Shown piece by piece: positions 54,655 through 64,000 of a DNA stretch of 64,000 nt. The DNA is taken from the NCBI GenBank assembly GCA_007922195.1, contig ML682089.1, positions 765,923-829,922 of the forward strand, in the 5' to 3' direction. The notes beneath the pieces are model-generated. The model searched no databases and was not told the origin of the DNA. It worked only from the letters and a program-made list of their open reading frames with translations. This stretch comes from Podocnemis expansa (Eukaryota > Chordata > Testudines > Podocnemididae). Numbering within the stretch: the stretch's first letter is position 1; every line of letters starts with the position of its first letter. The position numbers and the translations under genes are program-made.

Positions 54655-55226
54655 GGGGATCATAGAAGATTAGGGTCAGGCGGTCATCTAGATTCATCTA
54701 GTCCAACTTCCTGTTCAAAGCAGGACCAACCCCAGCTCACGCATCCCAGCCAAGGCTGTGGCAAGCTGAGCCTTAAAAACCTCTAAGGATGGAGCTTCTA
54801 CCACCTCCCTCGGTAACCCATTCCAGTGCTTTACTACTCTCCTAGGGAAAATATTTTTCCTAATACTCAGCCTAGCCAGCCCCCACTACAACTTGAAACC
54901 ACTGCTCCTTGTTCTGGCATCTGCCACCACTGAGACCAGCCTAGCACCCTCCAGTCACCACAGGTTTTCAAAGGTAATGGCCCATGGCTTTGCATTCACA
55001 TCAGCCAACCCCCTCAGTATGCTTGGCTACATTGCATCCAGCCCCATGGACTTGTTCATGTGCAGCCTTTCTAAATAGCCCTGAACCTGTTCATTCACGA
55101 CTAAGGGCTGCTCATCTCACTCCAGTCTGTGCTGCCCAATGCTGTAGTCTGGGGCCAACCTTGTCTGCAAAGACAGGCAAAAAAGCATCGAGGACTTCAG
55201 CTTTTTCCATGTCATCTATCACTCAA
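54655..55226 (-). mobile_element. CR1 LINE 3' fragment with internal deletion
   Basis: 54660-54960 is the CR1 3' end in minus sense (TCTAGTCCAACTTCCTG, CCACCTCCCTCGGTAACCC, CTGCTCCTTGTTCTG). It jumps directly to an upstream RT block (CAGGTTTTCAAAGGTAATGG, CAGCCCCATGGACTTG, AGCTTTTTCCATGTCATC). About 1 kb of CR1 is missing at 54960. Confidence 0.8.
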
Positions 55227-55497
55227 TCTCCTTCTTCAGCCCCTGCAGCTCTGACGACTGAAGCAGGCCTGGAAGCAGCTCTGAGGCAGCTCCAGGGGCA
55301 GCTGTTGACAGCAGCAAAGCCAATGGGCTGGGCTGGGGCTGTTGCAGTGCCCCGAATTTCAAGGCATTCAGGACCTGGGGATTACTGGGACAGCAGCAGC
55401 TCACCCGCCAGGGCCAGGGTGGGATGGATGCGTTAGGACACTGGGCAGGCTGGCATGGAGCCCTGCGCTGGCAGCTAAGTGGGCTGTGCAGTGTTAG

Positions 55498-56270
55498 TGT
55501 AACCCATGTGCCTAAATAGGTGCAATCTCTTTTAGGGACCCTTATGGCAGGGTTACGTTGCTGGGCAGATTTTGCAGCCCAGAAACCAGAAACTTCTGGT
55601 AAGAGGGTGAGGGAGCACACTGAGCATGCTCCACAAGTTTTATTGTTTTGCTGGAGTTACATGCCCAGGGAGAAGCCTGAGAGGAGCAGCCTGAAGAGGA
55701 GCAAACAGCGAGCTGCAGAGGACATTGGCTAAGGGACTCAGTGAAAGGAGCTGAGCAGGAGTGGACTGCAGGATGTTTTCTCCCAGCTTTCGACTGCTTT
55801 GCGGGGGAGTTGTCTGCGGTGGAACTGAGAGCTGGATGGCCAGTGACTTGATTGCATGGTGCTGGCTGCACAGGAGGAAGAAAGGACTGCATGGCATCTG
55901 CCTGAAGATTCCTGCAGCTAGAGAGGATGAGGATTGCTTTCGTTCTGCATTCAAGCCCCAAGGACTTAAAAGACTGCAATTGAGATAAGGGTGACTCCAC
56001 CTGAACTTTGGGACTCTTGGGTTTCTTACTGTTTTGTTTAAAAGTATTATGGTTCCTTAGGATAAGGTGTGTTTAGTTAGTTAATAAAGTTCATTGTTAC
56101 GTTTCTGTTGAGTGGTAGTTTAATGAGGGATGGGAACTCTGAGCAGTCTTCGCTGTGAGTCCTTTTGACAACTGGATCCTGGCTCTCCAGTTGCTTTCAT
56201 CAGGGGTTTTCTCTGTGAGGCACTGGAGAGGGGCAATTGAATGAATCTGAGCCCACCCTAGCAGGTTACA
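55498..56270 (+). mobile_element. Solo LTR, family TGTAAC..GTTACA, plus orientation
   Basis: Start TGTAACCCATGTGCC, end GCAGGTTACA, 773 bp, flanked by TTAG on both sides (55494-55497, 56271-56274). It contains TTAATAAAGTTCATTG (probable polyadenylation signal). The different duplication from the minus-oriented copy shows independent insertions. Confidence 0.9.
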
Positions 56271-56274
56271 TTAG

Positions 56275-56894
56275 CAGTGACACCAGGGCTGGGGTGCCTG
56301 ACTCACATGTATTGGGATGTGACATTGCCTGAGCTGTTTTTCTTGGTGCGGCGGGTTGTTGTTGCTGGTGGTGTTCTGCCAACTTGACACACTGGACCAC
56401 AGGAGCTCCTGATCTCACAGACAAGCTCGTTGGTCGCTGGGCAACTCTTCTCAGTGTCTCGGCTATCACCGGTTCAGTCAGCCAGTAACCATTGGGGTGG
56501 GGCGGGGGGTCCATTCCCCAGACAGCCTGGGTCCTGTGATAGACCATGGGGGGGGGGCGCTGAGACATGGAGCCTGAGTTAAAATGATGGGGTGCAAGTC
56601 CCTTTGCCAGCTGGCGCAGCTGGGCTGAGAGCAGGTAGCCATTCAGTGCAAGGAGGAAATGTATAAGAGCCTAGGAGAGCTTATGTCTTCCTCATTCCCC
56701 GTTGAGCAGCCCACGGCCCCAGATGGTGACACCAGCAGCACAGCACCCTGCTGGGACACCAGGGCAGCTCTGAAAGCACATTAATGCCCCGTGCTGAGCA
56801 TAGCCTGCTTTCTGCTGCATACTGACCCCAAGTACCATCTAGGGCACTGGGGTCAGCACACACCAAGCCACAGTTAGTGACCCCCCCCCCCCAT
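56275..56894. other. No recognised feature
   Basis: Chance frames on both strands; no repeat termini or exon signals recognised. Confidence 0.4.
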
Positions 56895-57082
56895 CAGGGC
56901 CAGCCCAACCATATATATGAACTGAGCGGTTGCCTAGGGTGCCAGGCATTCAAGGGCACCAAATTAGATGGAAGTCAATTTTGTCTATTTTAAAAAATAT
57001 AGTAATTATAACACGGGGGGGGGGGGTTAGTGCCAAAAATCATCATTTGCCTAGAGTGTCAACTACCCTTTGGCCAGCCCTG
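56895..57082. mobile_element. MITE with CAGGGCCAGC termini
   Basis: It begins CAGGGCCAGCCCAACC and ends TTTGGCCAGCCCTG, inverted, about 188 bp. Poly-C on the left hides any duplication. Its termini match those of the hAT element at 57146. Confidence 0.6.
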
Positions 57083-57145
57083 CCTGCAGTCTGTGCCCAG
57101 AAACATGGGGGGGGGGGTCTCCTGGAACGTTGCTTCAGCTAGCCA

Positions 57146-57472
57146 CAGGGCCAGCTCGAGGGGTTGTGGAGCCCTGAGCTGGCCTTGTGCCCCTTCCTCT
57201 CCCCCCCCCACCACCACCAGTGGGCAGGCGAGGGCAGACAGAACTCACCGCAAGCTGGCCCAGGGGTGGAGTGGGTCAGCCCAGAGGTGGGGGGCACAAG
57301 AGCAGAGTCCACGCCCATGAACTGGCCTGCTCTGCCCCGGGGGTGGGGCAGAGTGGCTGGCTCCGGGGCAGAGGTGGGAGCATGGGATCCCACTTCTGGG
57401 GCAGCCCACCCTGTCCCTGCTTTGGCACCCCCAAGCTGGTGACACACAGGCTCATTGGAAGAGCCAGCCCTG
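57146..57472. mobile_element. hAT non-autonomous element with perfect 8-bp duplication
   Basis: It begins CAGGGCCAGCTC and ends GAGCCAGCCCTG, flanked by GCTAGCCA at 57138-57145 and 57473-57480. It is 327 bp. It sits within the gypsy 5' LTR, whose sequence continues AATATATTAGCCCC. Confidence 0.9.
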
Positions 57473-57479
57473 GCTAGCC

Positions 57480-57690
57480 AATATATTAGCCCCAGGCTCA
57501 CCAAGTCCCCTTTCCCCTTGTAGGTGTGCAGTGGTTACTCCAAGTTAATTGGCACACCTGGAGCTAATTAAGGCCCTGTTCTGGATGTGTTAAAAACCTG
57601 CCTTCCAGACAAAGGGTAAAAGTGGAGTGTAAGCGGGGAGCCAAGGTGTGCTTGGAAGGCAAAAAGATCTGGCGACGGCGCAGATGCAAC
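57480..57690 (+). repeat. Gypsy 5' LTR (main conserved part)
   Basis: AATATATTAGCCCCAGGCTC through GGCACACCTGGAGCTAATTA to GGTGTGCTTGGAAGGCAAAA; it aligns with 62213-62445. The outer part, left of the hAT, is about 57119-57145. Confidence 0.78.
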
Positions 57691-57819
57691 CAAAAAAAAA
57701 TCGCTAATGAGTCAGGCAGGCCAGGACAGAGCCCTCCAATGGGAGGTGATGGCACCGTGAAAGACTCTGACCACTGCAATCCATGGGTCTGAGGCACTCA
57801 AGCCTGGAGGGTTGCTAGC

Positions 57820-58660
57820 TGTTTACAAAGATGACTGTAGAAGATGAAGTGGCGGCATACCTGTTGATGTTTGAGAGGACTGCCCTGAGTGAGGCCTGGC
57901 CCTAGGACCAGTGAGCCAGAATTCTCACCTCTTTTCTGTATGGGGAAGCCCAAAAGGCCTATCATGATCTGTCCACTGAGGCTGCTGCCGATTAGGCGTA
58001 GCTGAAAGCAGAGAACCTTGCCCAAGCAAGAGTAATAGCAACTTTGTGCACCCAGAAGGAGCGTGACTGGCAGTACAGAGCAAGCAAGTCCCAAGGGCCC
58101 AGTTGTTCACCCTAGCCCACCTTTCACAGAAGTGGCTGCACCCTGACGTCCACAGTGCAGAAGAGATTCTGGAAGTCCTGGCTACCAAATGATACATGAG
58201 AGGACTACCACGAGCCCTCCATACATGGCTAGGACAGAATGACCCCCTCCTCCTAGAATAAGGTTGTCACACTTGTAGAAACACACATGGCACCCAAGGG
58301 GCTCTACCAACCACCTAGGAACAACTCACTCCAATTCAAGCCACCAGGTTTGTTCCCCAGCGTTTGAGCAACTAAGTACCTGAGAGGCATTAAGGAAAGA
58401 AGAAGGGTGTCAAGGACGAGGCAGAGGCTGCAAAGCAATAGTGTGGCCTAAGCAAGCTGAACTATGTGGTCTAATCCAAAGCATGTAGACACACCTACAG
58501 CCATATACCGGTGTTATGAGTGTGGGGGCATTAGGGCCTAAAGCAGCCCAGAGCCCTAATGCCAAGGAGCCCATGCAACATAATTTAGGGAGCTGCACAG
58601 ATGCTTGCAGCTTGAGCCACCTTCTGAGGTTCCAGTGCCCCCCTCCCCATAACTATGCGA
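57820..58660 (+). pseudogene. Gypsy gag remnant
   Basis: Translation from ATGACTGTAGAAGATGAAG (57830) gives EDEVAAYLLMFERTALSEAW, LYGEAQKAYHDLSTEAAAD and LKAENLAQ with stops between, resembling Gmr1-group gag (SCAN-like capsid region). A Cys block near 58505-58520 (VL*VWGH) is a degraded zinc knuckle. Confidence 0.68.
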
Positions 58661-58890
58661 GCTCCATAAAGCTGAATGGCATGGAAACTATGGGACTTGT
58701 GGACTCTGGGAGTGCCAGTCTTAGGGAAATTAGTCAGGCAGAGTCAGTTGATGCAGGCAAAACACACAGGGATAACCTGGGTCCATAGGCCTGTTAACTA
58801 TTATACCACCATCCCAGTAGGAATTGGGGTTCAGGGCTCTGTCACCAAGGTTATTGCAGGAGAAGTCCTAAGCTCCCATACTGTGTCGTC
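58660..58890 (+). pseudogene. Gypsy aspartic protease remnant
   Basis: KLNGMETMGLVDSGSASL contains the DSG catalytic motif at about 58699-58707; VPVGIGVQGSVTKVIAGEV follows. It ends in a stop near 58894. Confidence 0.65.
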
Positions 58891-59459
58891 ATAGGAAGGG
58901 TTATCCCAGGATTTGGGCCCTTATTCCTGCCAAAGGGGTTGGAAGAAAAGGGGGGGGGGGCTATATACATGACTCCTCCTCAGTAGAAAGGGTTCCCCCA
59001 GTGTTTGCTGAGATAGCTCAGGATCTGGTCCCTGTTCTGGGCAAGTCCAGCAAAGCTAAGCAAGAAAGGAGGGCTGCTAAAGCTTTAGGTACCTGGCTTT
59101 TGACCCAGGGCAAGAAGGCTGCCCTTGCAGGCAGGCAGACATGGGGAACACCTAAGGCGACTGCCCAAGGAGAAGCAGGACTGTCACCTGAGATTGGTCC
59201 TAGCTGTGACCCAACTGTGCAAGAGGGTGAGGAAACTGCAGCAAGCCCACTTGAGCTTTGAGAAAGTCCTGTGAGAGAGTGCTTTGGGCGAGACCAGGCA
59301 GACGCACTAAGGTATGATAATGCCAGGAAGGAGGCTGTGGAACTAGATAGGGTACCTGTGGAAGGGACAAACCTGAGGATTAGGGCTTTACTTTATAATC
59401 AGGGGGGGGGGGGTCTTTTGTACCAGGTCACACTGATGCAAGTCCAGGAGGTGCTGCAG

Positions 59460-60460
59460 CGCCTAATGGCCTAGACACATCAGACGACAGTGTTGAACCT
59501 GGGCCATGGTCACCTTTTTGGGGGAACACATAGGCGTGGAGAAAAGCCTAGCATGTAGCCTATGGAGATGCTTCTGGCCAGAAGTACAAGAGGTGGTTAA
59601 ATGCTATTGTCCCTCTTGCCCTGAGTGCCAGCTACACAGAACCCCCCCCCCCCATATGCACAGTTCAGGCTCCTTTGGTTCCTCTGCCACGTCGTGATGT
59701 TCTGGTTGAGCAGATAGCTATGGAGCTGGTGTGGCCTGTGGAGAAGATGACCCAACACATATTTGTCCTAGACTATGCTATTCACTTTTCAGACCCATTC
59801 CCCTATGGAAGGTTGCTTTTAAGACAATAGCAACAGCATTAGTAAAGAGATTTACCAGAGTAGGGCTACCTGAAGAGAGCCAGCCAGATCAAGGGACCTC
59901 CTTCTTGTCAAAAGTAGTGAAGGACCTATGTGCCCTATTTCATATCCAGGCCCTCCAGACTTCTGGTTGCCACCCACGGATTGATGGCCTGGTGGAGGGG
60001 TTCAATAGGACCCTGAAAGCTATGATAAGAAAAGTTATAAATTATGATAGGAAGGACTGGGATACCCTGCCTTCCCTCAAATTCACCATTCAAGCGGTCC
60101 CTCAGGCTTTGACTGGGTTTTCCTCCTTTGAGTCATTATATGATGACACCCATGGATCATATTAGCTATCACCAGAGAGATTTTGGGAGAAAGAACCAAA
60201 CCCAGGGAGAAACATAGCTGACCACATGCTACAGATGAGACACAAATAGCCTGAATCACTCCCATTGTATGTGAACACGCGGAGAAGGCACAGGAGGCAC
60301 AGCAGACTTACCACAACTGCTAAGCAAAAGTTCAACACTTCCAGCCTAATCGAGTAATGGTAGTGGTACTCACAACTGAGACCAAGCTCCTGGCCCAATG
60401 GCAAGGGCCTTATAAAGTGGCTGAACCTGTGGGAGAGGTGAATTACAAGGTGTGACAGCT
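59460..60460 (+). pseudogene. Gypsy integrase remnant
   Basis: The N-terminal zinc-binding part shows HIGVEKSLA and YCPSCPECQLHR (HHCC domain; Cys pair CPSCPEC near 59610-59630). The core shows VLDYAIHFSDPFPYGRL (first catalytic Asp region), SQPDQGTSFLSKVV (second Asp), CHPRIDGLVEGFNRTLKAM (catalytic Glu position in LVEGFN) and TGFSSFESLY. The C-terminus has LLAQWQGPYKVAEPVGEVNY, the GPY/F module. Domain order is complete, but at least four stops or shifts break it. Confidence 0.86.
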
Positions 60461-60639
60461 GGGTCACTGGAAACAAGAGCGGGTCTACTACATTAACCTC
60501 TGGAAGCCTTGGCAGGCTTGAGATGCATGTGTAGTCATCATAGAGACTCTGCCTCAGGAAAACAGCCCACACAAGCCAAGAAAGATAGCCACTGATCTAA
60601 CACAAAACCAAAAGGCTGAAGTAGCTGAGATGGGCAATT

Positions 60640-61710
60640 GAAATCAAGATGTGTTCTCAGCAAAACCAGGCCAGACAACAGAAATTTGTCACCACATCAT
60701 CACAAAAGTTGGGGCCATAGTAATGATAAGGCCCTTCAGAATCCAGGGGGCAAAAAGGGAAGAAATCAAGGCTAATGTAAAGAAAATGGTAGAATTGGGA
60801 GTCATTGAAGAATCCACAGCCAGTGGTCCAGCCCTATTGTGTTGGTATCTACACAGGATGGCTCCCTGAGATGTTGTAATGGCTTTCACTGACTGAATGA
60901 GATTTCGAAATATGATATCTACCTGGTACCATACATAGAGGAGTTAGTTAACTGATTGAGCAAGGTTGGCTGCCTGACCATGTTGGATTTGACAAAAGGG
61001 TACTGACAAATTCCCCTGGCGAAAGAAGCAAGGCAGTGTTCAGACAACAGTTTTATTTCAAAACAACACCCATTGTTTCGAAATAAAAATTCTTATGGCC
61101 ACATGACGTACCGTTATTTTTGAAACAAACCGGCCGTTATTCCGAAACAGTAAAACCTAGCGGGAAATCGAAATAGCCATTGGTTTGAAACAGTTGTTTT
61201 GGAACAATGGTGTTCAGGCATGTTGTTTTGAAACAACAGCAGCATTTCGGAACAACTGTTTTGAAACATGTCCGAACGGCTTTATTTCAAAATAACAGCC
61301 ATTTCAATAGCAGGCTTTCCCTTAACTCGAATTAACATTTTCTTAATTCGAATGAACTTATTTCAAAATAAGGCCTTTATTTCAAAATAACTCATTTCAA
61401 AATACCTTATTTCGAAATAACAGTTTACATGTGAACATAGCTCAAAAGAAAAGACTGCCTTCTCCACGCTTGACATTCTATTCCAATATACTATTCTCCC
61501 TTTCGGACTACATGGCGTCCCAGCAACCTTATGGACGAGTTGTGCTCCCATGCCAGCTATGCTGCCGCATACCTGGATAATATAATTATCCACACCTAAG
61601 CCTGGGAAGCCCATCTGGGCAAGGTGGAAGCAGTGCTGAATACCTGAGACCAGCAGGCCTTACTGCAAATCCAGCCAAGTATGCAATAGGATTATCAGAA
61701 GCTAAATCTC
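60640..61710 (+). pseudogene. Gypsy reverse transcriptase remnant, split by a MITE
   Basis: It begins VFSAKPGQTTEICHHIITK and VKKMVELGVIEESTASGPA (RT entry), then LTMLDLTKGY (motif A Asp) and PLAKEA, then the MITE at 61032-61442, then FQYTILPFGLHGVPATL and AYLDNIIIH (motif C, YLDD changed to YLDN). It lies downstream of the integrase. Confidence 0.86.
61032..61442. mobile_element. Palindrome-rich MITE (TTATTTCGAAATAA type) inside the gypsy RT
   Basis: It interrupts the RT between GCGAAAGAAGCAA and CAAAAGAAAAGACTGCC, leaving CAA on both sides (61029-61031, 61443-61445). Termini GGCAGTGTTCAGAC and GTGAACATAGCT are imperfectly inverted. The interior repeats TTATTTCRAAATAA and TTTGAAACAA words in both orientations. 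It is 411 bp and non-coding. Confidence 0.75.
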
Positions 61711-61739
61711 TTGGATACATCATGGAAAGAGGTGTTGTG

Positions 61740-62175
61740 ATGCCCCAAATGAATAAGCTGGTTTACAAATGGATGCATCTAAGGTGGGACTGAAGGCTGT
61801 CCTATGACAGACGGTGGGCGAAGATGAACACTCAGTCCTGTACCTCAGAGGGGAGTTTTTTTCTGAGGGAACAGACGCATGCAGTGGTGAAGGAGTGGCT
61901 TGTTGTCAAGCAGGCCATGGACATGCTCAGATATGAGCTGCTAGGACGAAGAGTTACTCTTGTGACTGACCATGCTCCCCTCCAATGGGTGCAGAGGAAC
62001 AGACAAATGCAAGAGTGACCAGATGACCTGTCCCTCCAATCATTACAATTTAACATCCAAGACAGGGCTAAGAGCCATTACAGCAGTGCTGATGGCCTTT
62101 CATGGGTACACTGTTGAGCGACACAAGTTGCCCAGCCCCATAGTATTGAGCCAGTGGATGTGGGGGAGGAGGATT
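61740..62175 (+). pseudogene. Gypsy RNase H remnant
   Basis: MDASKVGLKAVL (first Asp), VLYLRGEFFLREQTHAVVKE, EWLVVKQAMDMLRYELLGR (Glu region) and VTLVTDHAPLQWVQR (Asp) follow the Ty3/gypsy RNase H order, with degraded HYSSADGLSW at the end. Confidence 0.86.
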
Positions 62176-62202
62176 TGTGACAGAGTCAAACTCGAGGGTT
62201 TG

Positions 62203-62450
62203 TAGAGCATTCCAGCAAGCTAATATATTAGCCCTGGGCTCAGCAAGTCCCTTTCCCCTTATAGGTGAGCAGTTGTTACTCCAGGTTAATTAGCACACCT
62301 GGGCTAACTCAGCTCCTGCCCAGGACTTGTTAAAAAGCCTTCCCTCCAGAGAATGGGTGTAACTGGCTTATGAGAGTGAGGAGCGCTATGGAAGTGTGTG
62401 AGAAGAGCCGAGGTGTGATTGGAAGGCAGACGGATCTAGAGAAGGAGCAG
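62203..62450 (+). repeat. Gypsy 3' LTR (conserved part)
   Basis: TGTAGAGCATTCCAGCAAGC begins it, then TAATATATTAGCCCTGG and GGTGTGATTGGAAGGCAGAC; the outer end was not fixed and may extend to about 62700. Confidence 0.75.
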
Positions 62451-63480
62451 AACACTGTTCAGGAAGAGCCCCACAGGTACAAAGCATGGGGAAAGGAAAA
62501 ACCCTTGCCCGAAGTGGGGCAAAAGATCTTTCCCAGGCCTGGCAGTCAGAGTGAAACAGAGCCATGGCTCAAGGGAAGCGCAGGACACACCAAAGTAGAG
62601 GAGGAACCATCACAACACGCATGCAGTCCTACACAAACCAATACTGCCACATATAACACCCCCCGCCCCGCCTGCCAGCTAAGCAGTTGGCCACAAAAAC
62701 ACATATGACCTGACTCCCCAACGGGGGCCCAGGGATGGGGCTGTCTTGCTCCAGTGTGACTGGGCCTGGTGAGTCCCTGCGCTAGTGAGGGAGGAAAGCC
62801 AGAGTGAGGCTCAGCCAGCCAGGCATTTCCCCTGTCTCAACTGACACCACTTTGTGGATGGCCAATGTGCACATTGCCTGCACAAGCATCTAGTGTGCAA
62901 CCCCTACCACCTCGCCACAGCCAGAGCCATAACAGCGTGTTCTGCTGCCCACGGTACAGTCCGATCAGAATGCACCCCGGCCCATTAGTGGCGCCTAGAG
63001 CCGGCGCTGCAAAGCTGCCCTTTAATAGAGCGACTGCATTGAGCTGCTCCGGGCCACACAGGCCTTTGCCCCATTAGCCCTGCTGTAGTTACGGCGCTGC
63101 CCACAGCCAGCGGCCAGCCACATGCGCTTCCTCTTACTCCTCCCCATTGGCATCAGCTGTTACAGGGTGCCTTATGGTCTGTTCCTCACTGGGCCTTTGG
63201 TGCACTTCTGTGGTGCTGTGACTGGTGGCTGGGCCTGCCCTGCCACTGCCAGCAGCAATGAGATGACAAGTCTCTGTACAAACAAGTGTGGTTTATTAAG
63301 GCATTTCATTGAGAAGTTGGCACTTGAGGCCAGGCCTCGCTGAACAGCCCAAGGTCACAGTCAGGCCTGGCACATGCAGTTCAGCAAGGACACAATACAA
63401 AAAGATACAAAGTAGAAAACAGAATCCCCTTAGTACAATGTGTAAAAAATAAATAACTGATAACGCCTCCTGGCGTGGAC
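62451..63480. other. No recognised feature
   Basis: The first 250 bp may belong to the gypsy LTR. The rest looks unique and GC-moderate with chance frames only. Confidence 0.4.
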
Positions 63481-63484
63481 ACAG

Positions 63485-64000
63485 GCACATACCCCGTGCC
63501 CCCATACTGCGATCAGCAGTGAATGTACATGTGGCTTCCCCACTCCCATGCTGCAATGTGTGTACGTGTCTGTCTTCCCCATTGCATGCACCGATACAGT
63601 ACATATCCATCTCCCCATACTGCGATCAGCAATGCATGTACATGTCTGTCAATGATACAGTATGGCCTTCCTCCCCATACTGCGATCAGCAACACATTTG
63701 TGTCCATCCCCTCCCCATGTGGCAATCAGCAATGCACGTACATGGCCTTGTCCCCGTCCCCCCCTCCCCCCGCAATCAGCAATGGGTGTTTGTGTTTGTG
63801 TCCAGCCTCCTATTGCAATCAACAATACAGTATGTCTGTCCCCCCATACTGCAATCAGCAATGCATGTATGTGTCCAGCCCCCCATTACGATCAACACAG
63901 GATGTGTCTGTCCCAATACGGTGATCAGCAAAGTGTGTATGTGTATCCCCCCATACTGTGATCAGCAATGCAGGTACATGTTCATCTGCACCCCCCCCCC
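63485..64000. repeat. Minisatellite with CCCATACTGCRATCAGCAATGC core
   Basis: Irregular units of about 40-60 bp share CCCCATACTGCGATCAGCAA and GTACATGTCTGTC-like words; at least nine copies of ATCAGCAA/ATCAACA occur between 63509 and 63968. The array runs off the window. Confidence 0.85.

Larger units (their letters stand above)
57119..62450 (+). mobile_element. Ty3/gypsy retrotransposon of Gmr1 type (integrase before RT), decayed
   Basis: Plus-strand order: 5' LTR (about 57119-57680, split by a hAT), gag, protease, integrase, RT, RNase H, 3' LTR (about 62203-62450). LTR sequences CAATATATTAGCCCC, GGTTACTCCAAGTTAATT and GTGTTAAAAACCTGCC at the left recur at the right as TAATATATTAGCCCTGG, TGTTACTCCAGGTTAATT and CTTGTTAAAAAGCCTTCC. 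The integrase-RT order is the copia-like arrangement reported for Gmr1-group Ty3/gypsy elements. Stops and shifts occur throughout. Confidence 0.88.

Noticed and set aside
53760..56270. One retrovirus with inverted LTRs
   Set aside because: LTRs of one provirus are direct, not inverted, and each copy has its own 4-bp duplication; the sequence between is CR1.
23641..56890. DCHS1 or another TPP1 neighbour
   Set aside because: I searched visually for cadherin or other long exons and found none; the interval is transposons and unrecognised sequence.
63485..64000. CRISPR-like array
   Set aside because: Units are irregular in length, spacers are not unique, and this is vertebrate DNA; it is a minisatellite.

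Overview
This is vertebrate nuclear DNA, most likely from a turtle (a crocodilian is the main alternative). The repeat content points there: abundant CR1 LINEs, several ending in an ATTCTATG microsatellite tail, with Penelope-like elements (PLEs), DIRS elements, a Gmr1-type Ty3/gypsy element, hAT and Harbinger-like MITEs and solo LTRs. Two 400-base runs of N (23042-23441 and 50454-50853) mark a draft assembly.

The only host gene I recognise is TPP1 (lysosomal tripeptidyl peptidase 1) on the minus strand. Exons 1 to 5 lie at 22479-22492, 22149-22241, 21638-21777, 21280-21430 and 1939-2060. Splice sites and reading phase agree throughout, and exons 3 and 4 are 140 and 151 nt, the lengths I recall for the human exons. 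They encode the signal peptide and most of the prodomain; the catalytic part lies beyond base 1. The promoter is a CpG island with three TCACGTGA (CLEAR/TFEB-type) boxes 55-112 bp upstream of the proposed ATG. Intron 4 is about 19.2 kb, filled by nested transposons.

Layout: 1-1010, 5' end of a DIRS element in intron 5. 2.7-20 kb, intron 4, dominated by one CR1 LINE (10.2-17.7 kb) carrying three insertions, one nested to four levels. 21.3-24 kb, TPP1 5' exons, promoter, CpG island and a GC-rich minisatellite containing the first gap. 24-26.8 kb, no recognisable gene. 26.8-46.3 kb, nested transposons: PLEs, solo LTRs of three families, CR1s and MITEs. 46.57-52.69 kb, a nearly complete DIRS element with inverted terminal repeats, internal complementary region, gag, RT/RNase H and tyrosine recombinase, broken by a CR1 that contains the second gap. 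53.7-56.3 kb, two solo LTRs of one family in opposite orientation. 57.1-62.4 kb, a decayed Ty3/gypsy element whose integrase lies upstream of its reverse transcriptase (Gmr1 order). 63.5-64 kb, a minisatellite.

No tRNA, rRNA, CRISPR array or intact non-transposon gene other than TPP1 was found. Element boundaries come from terminal motifs and target-site duplications read by eye and may be off by a few bases.
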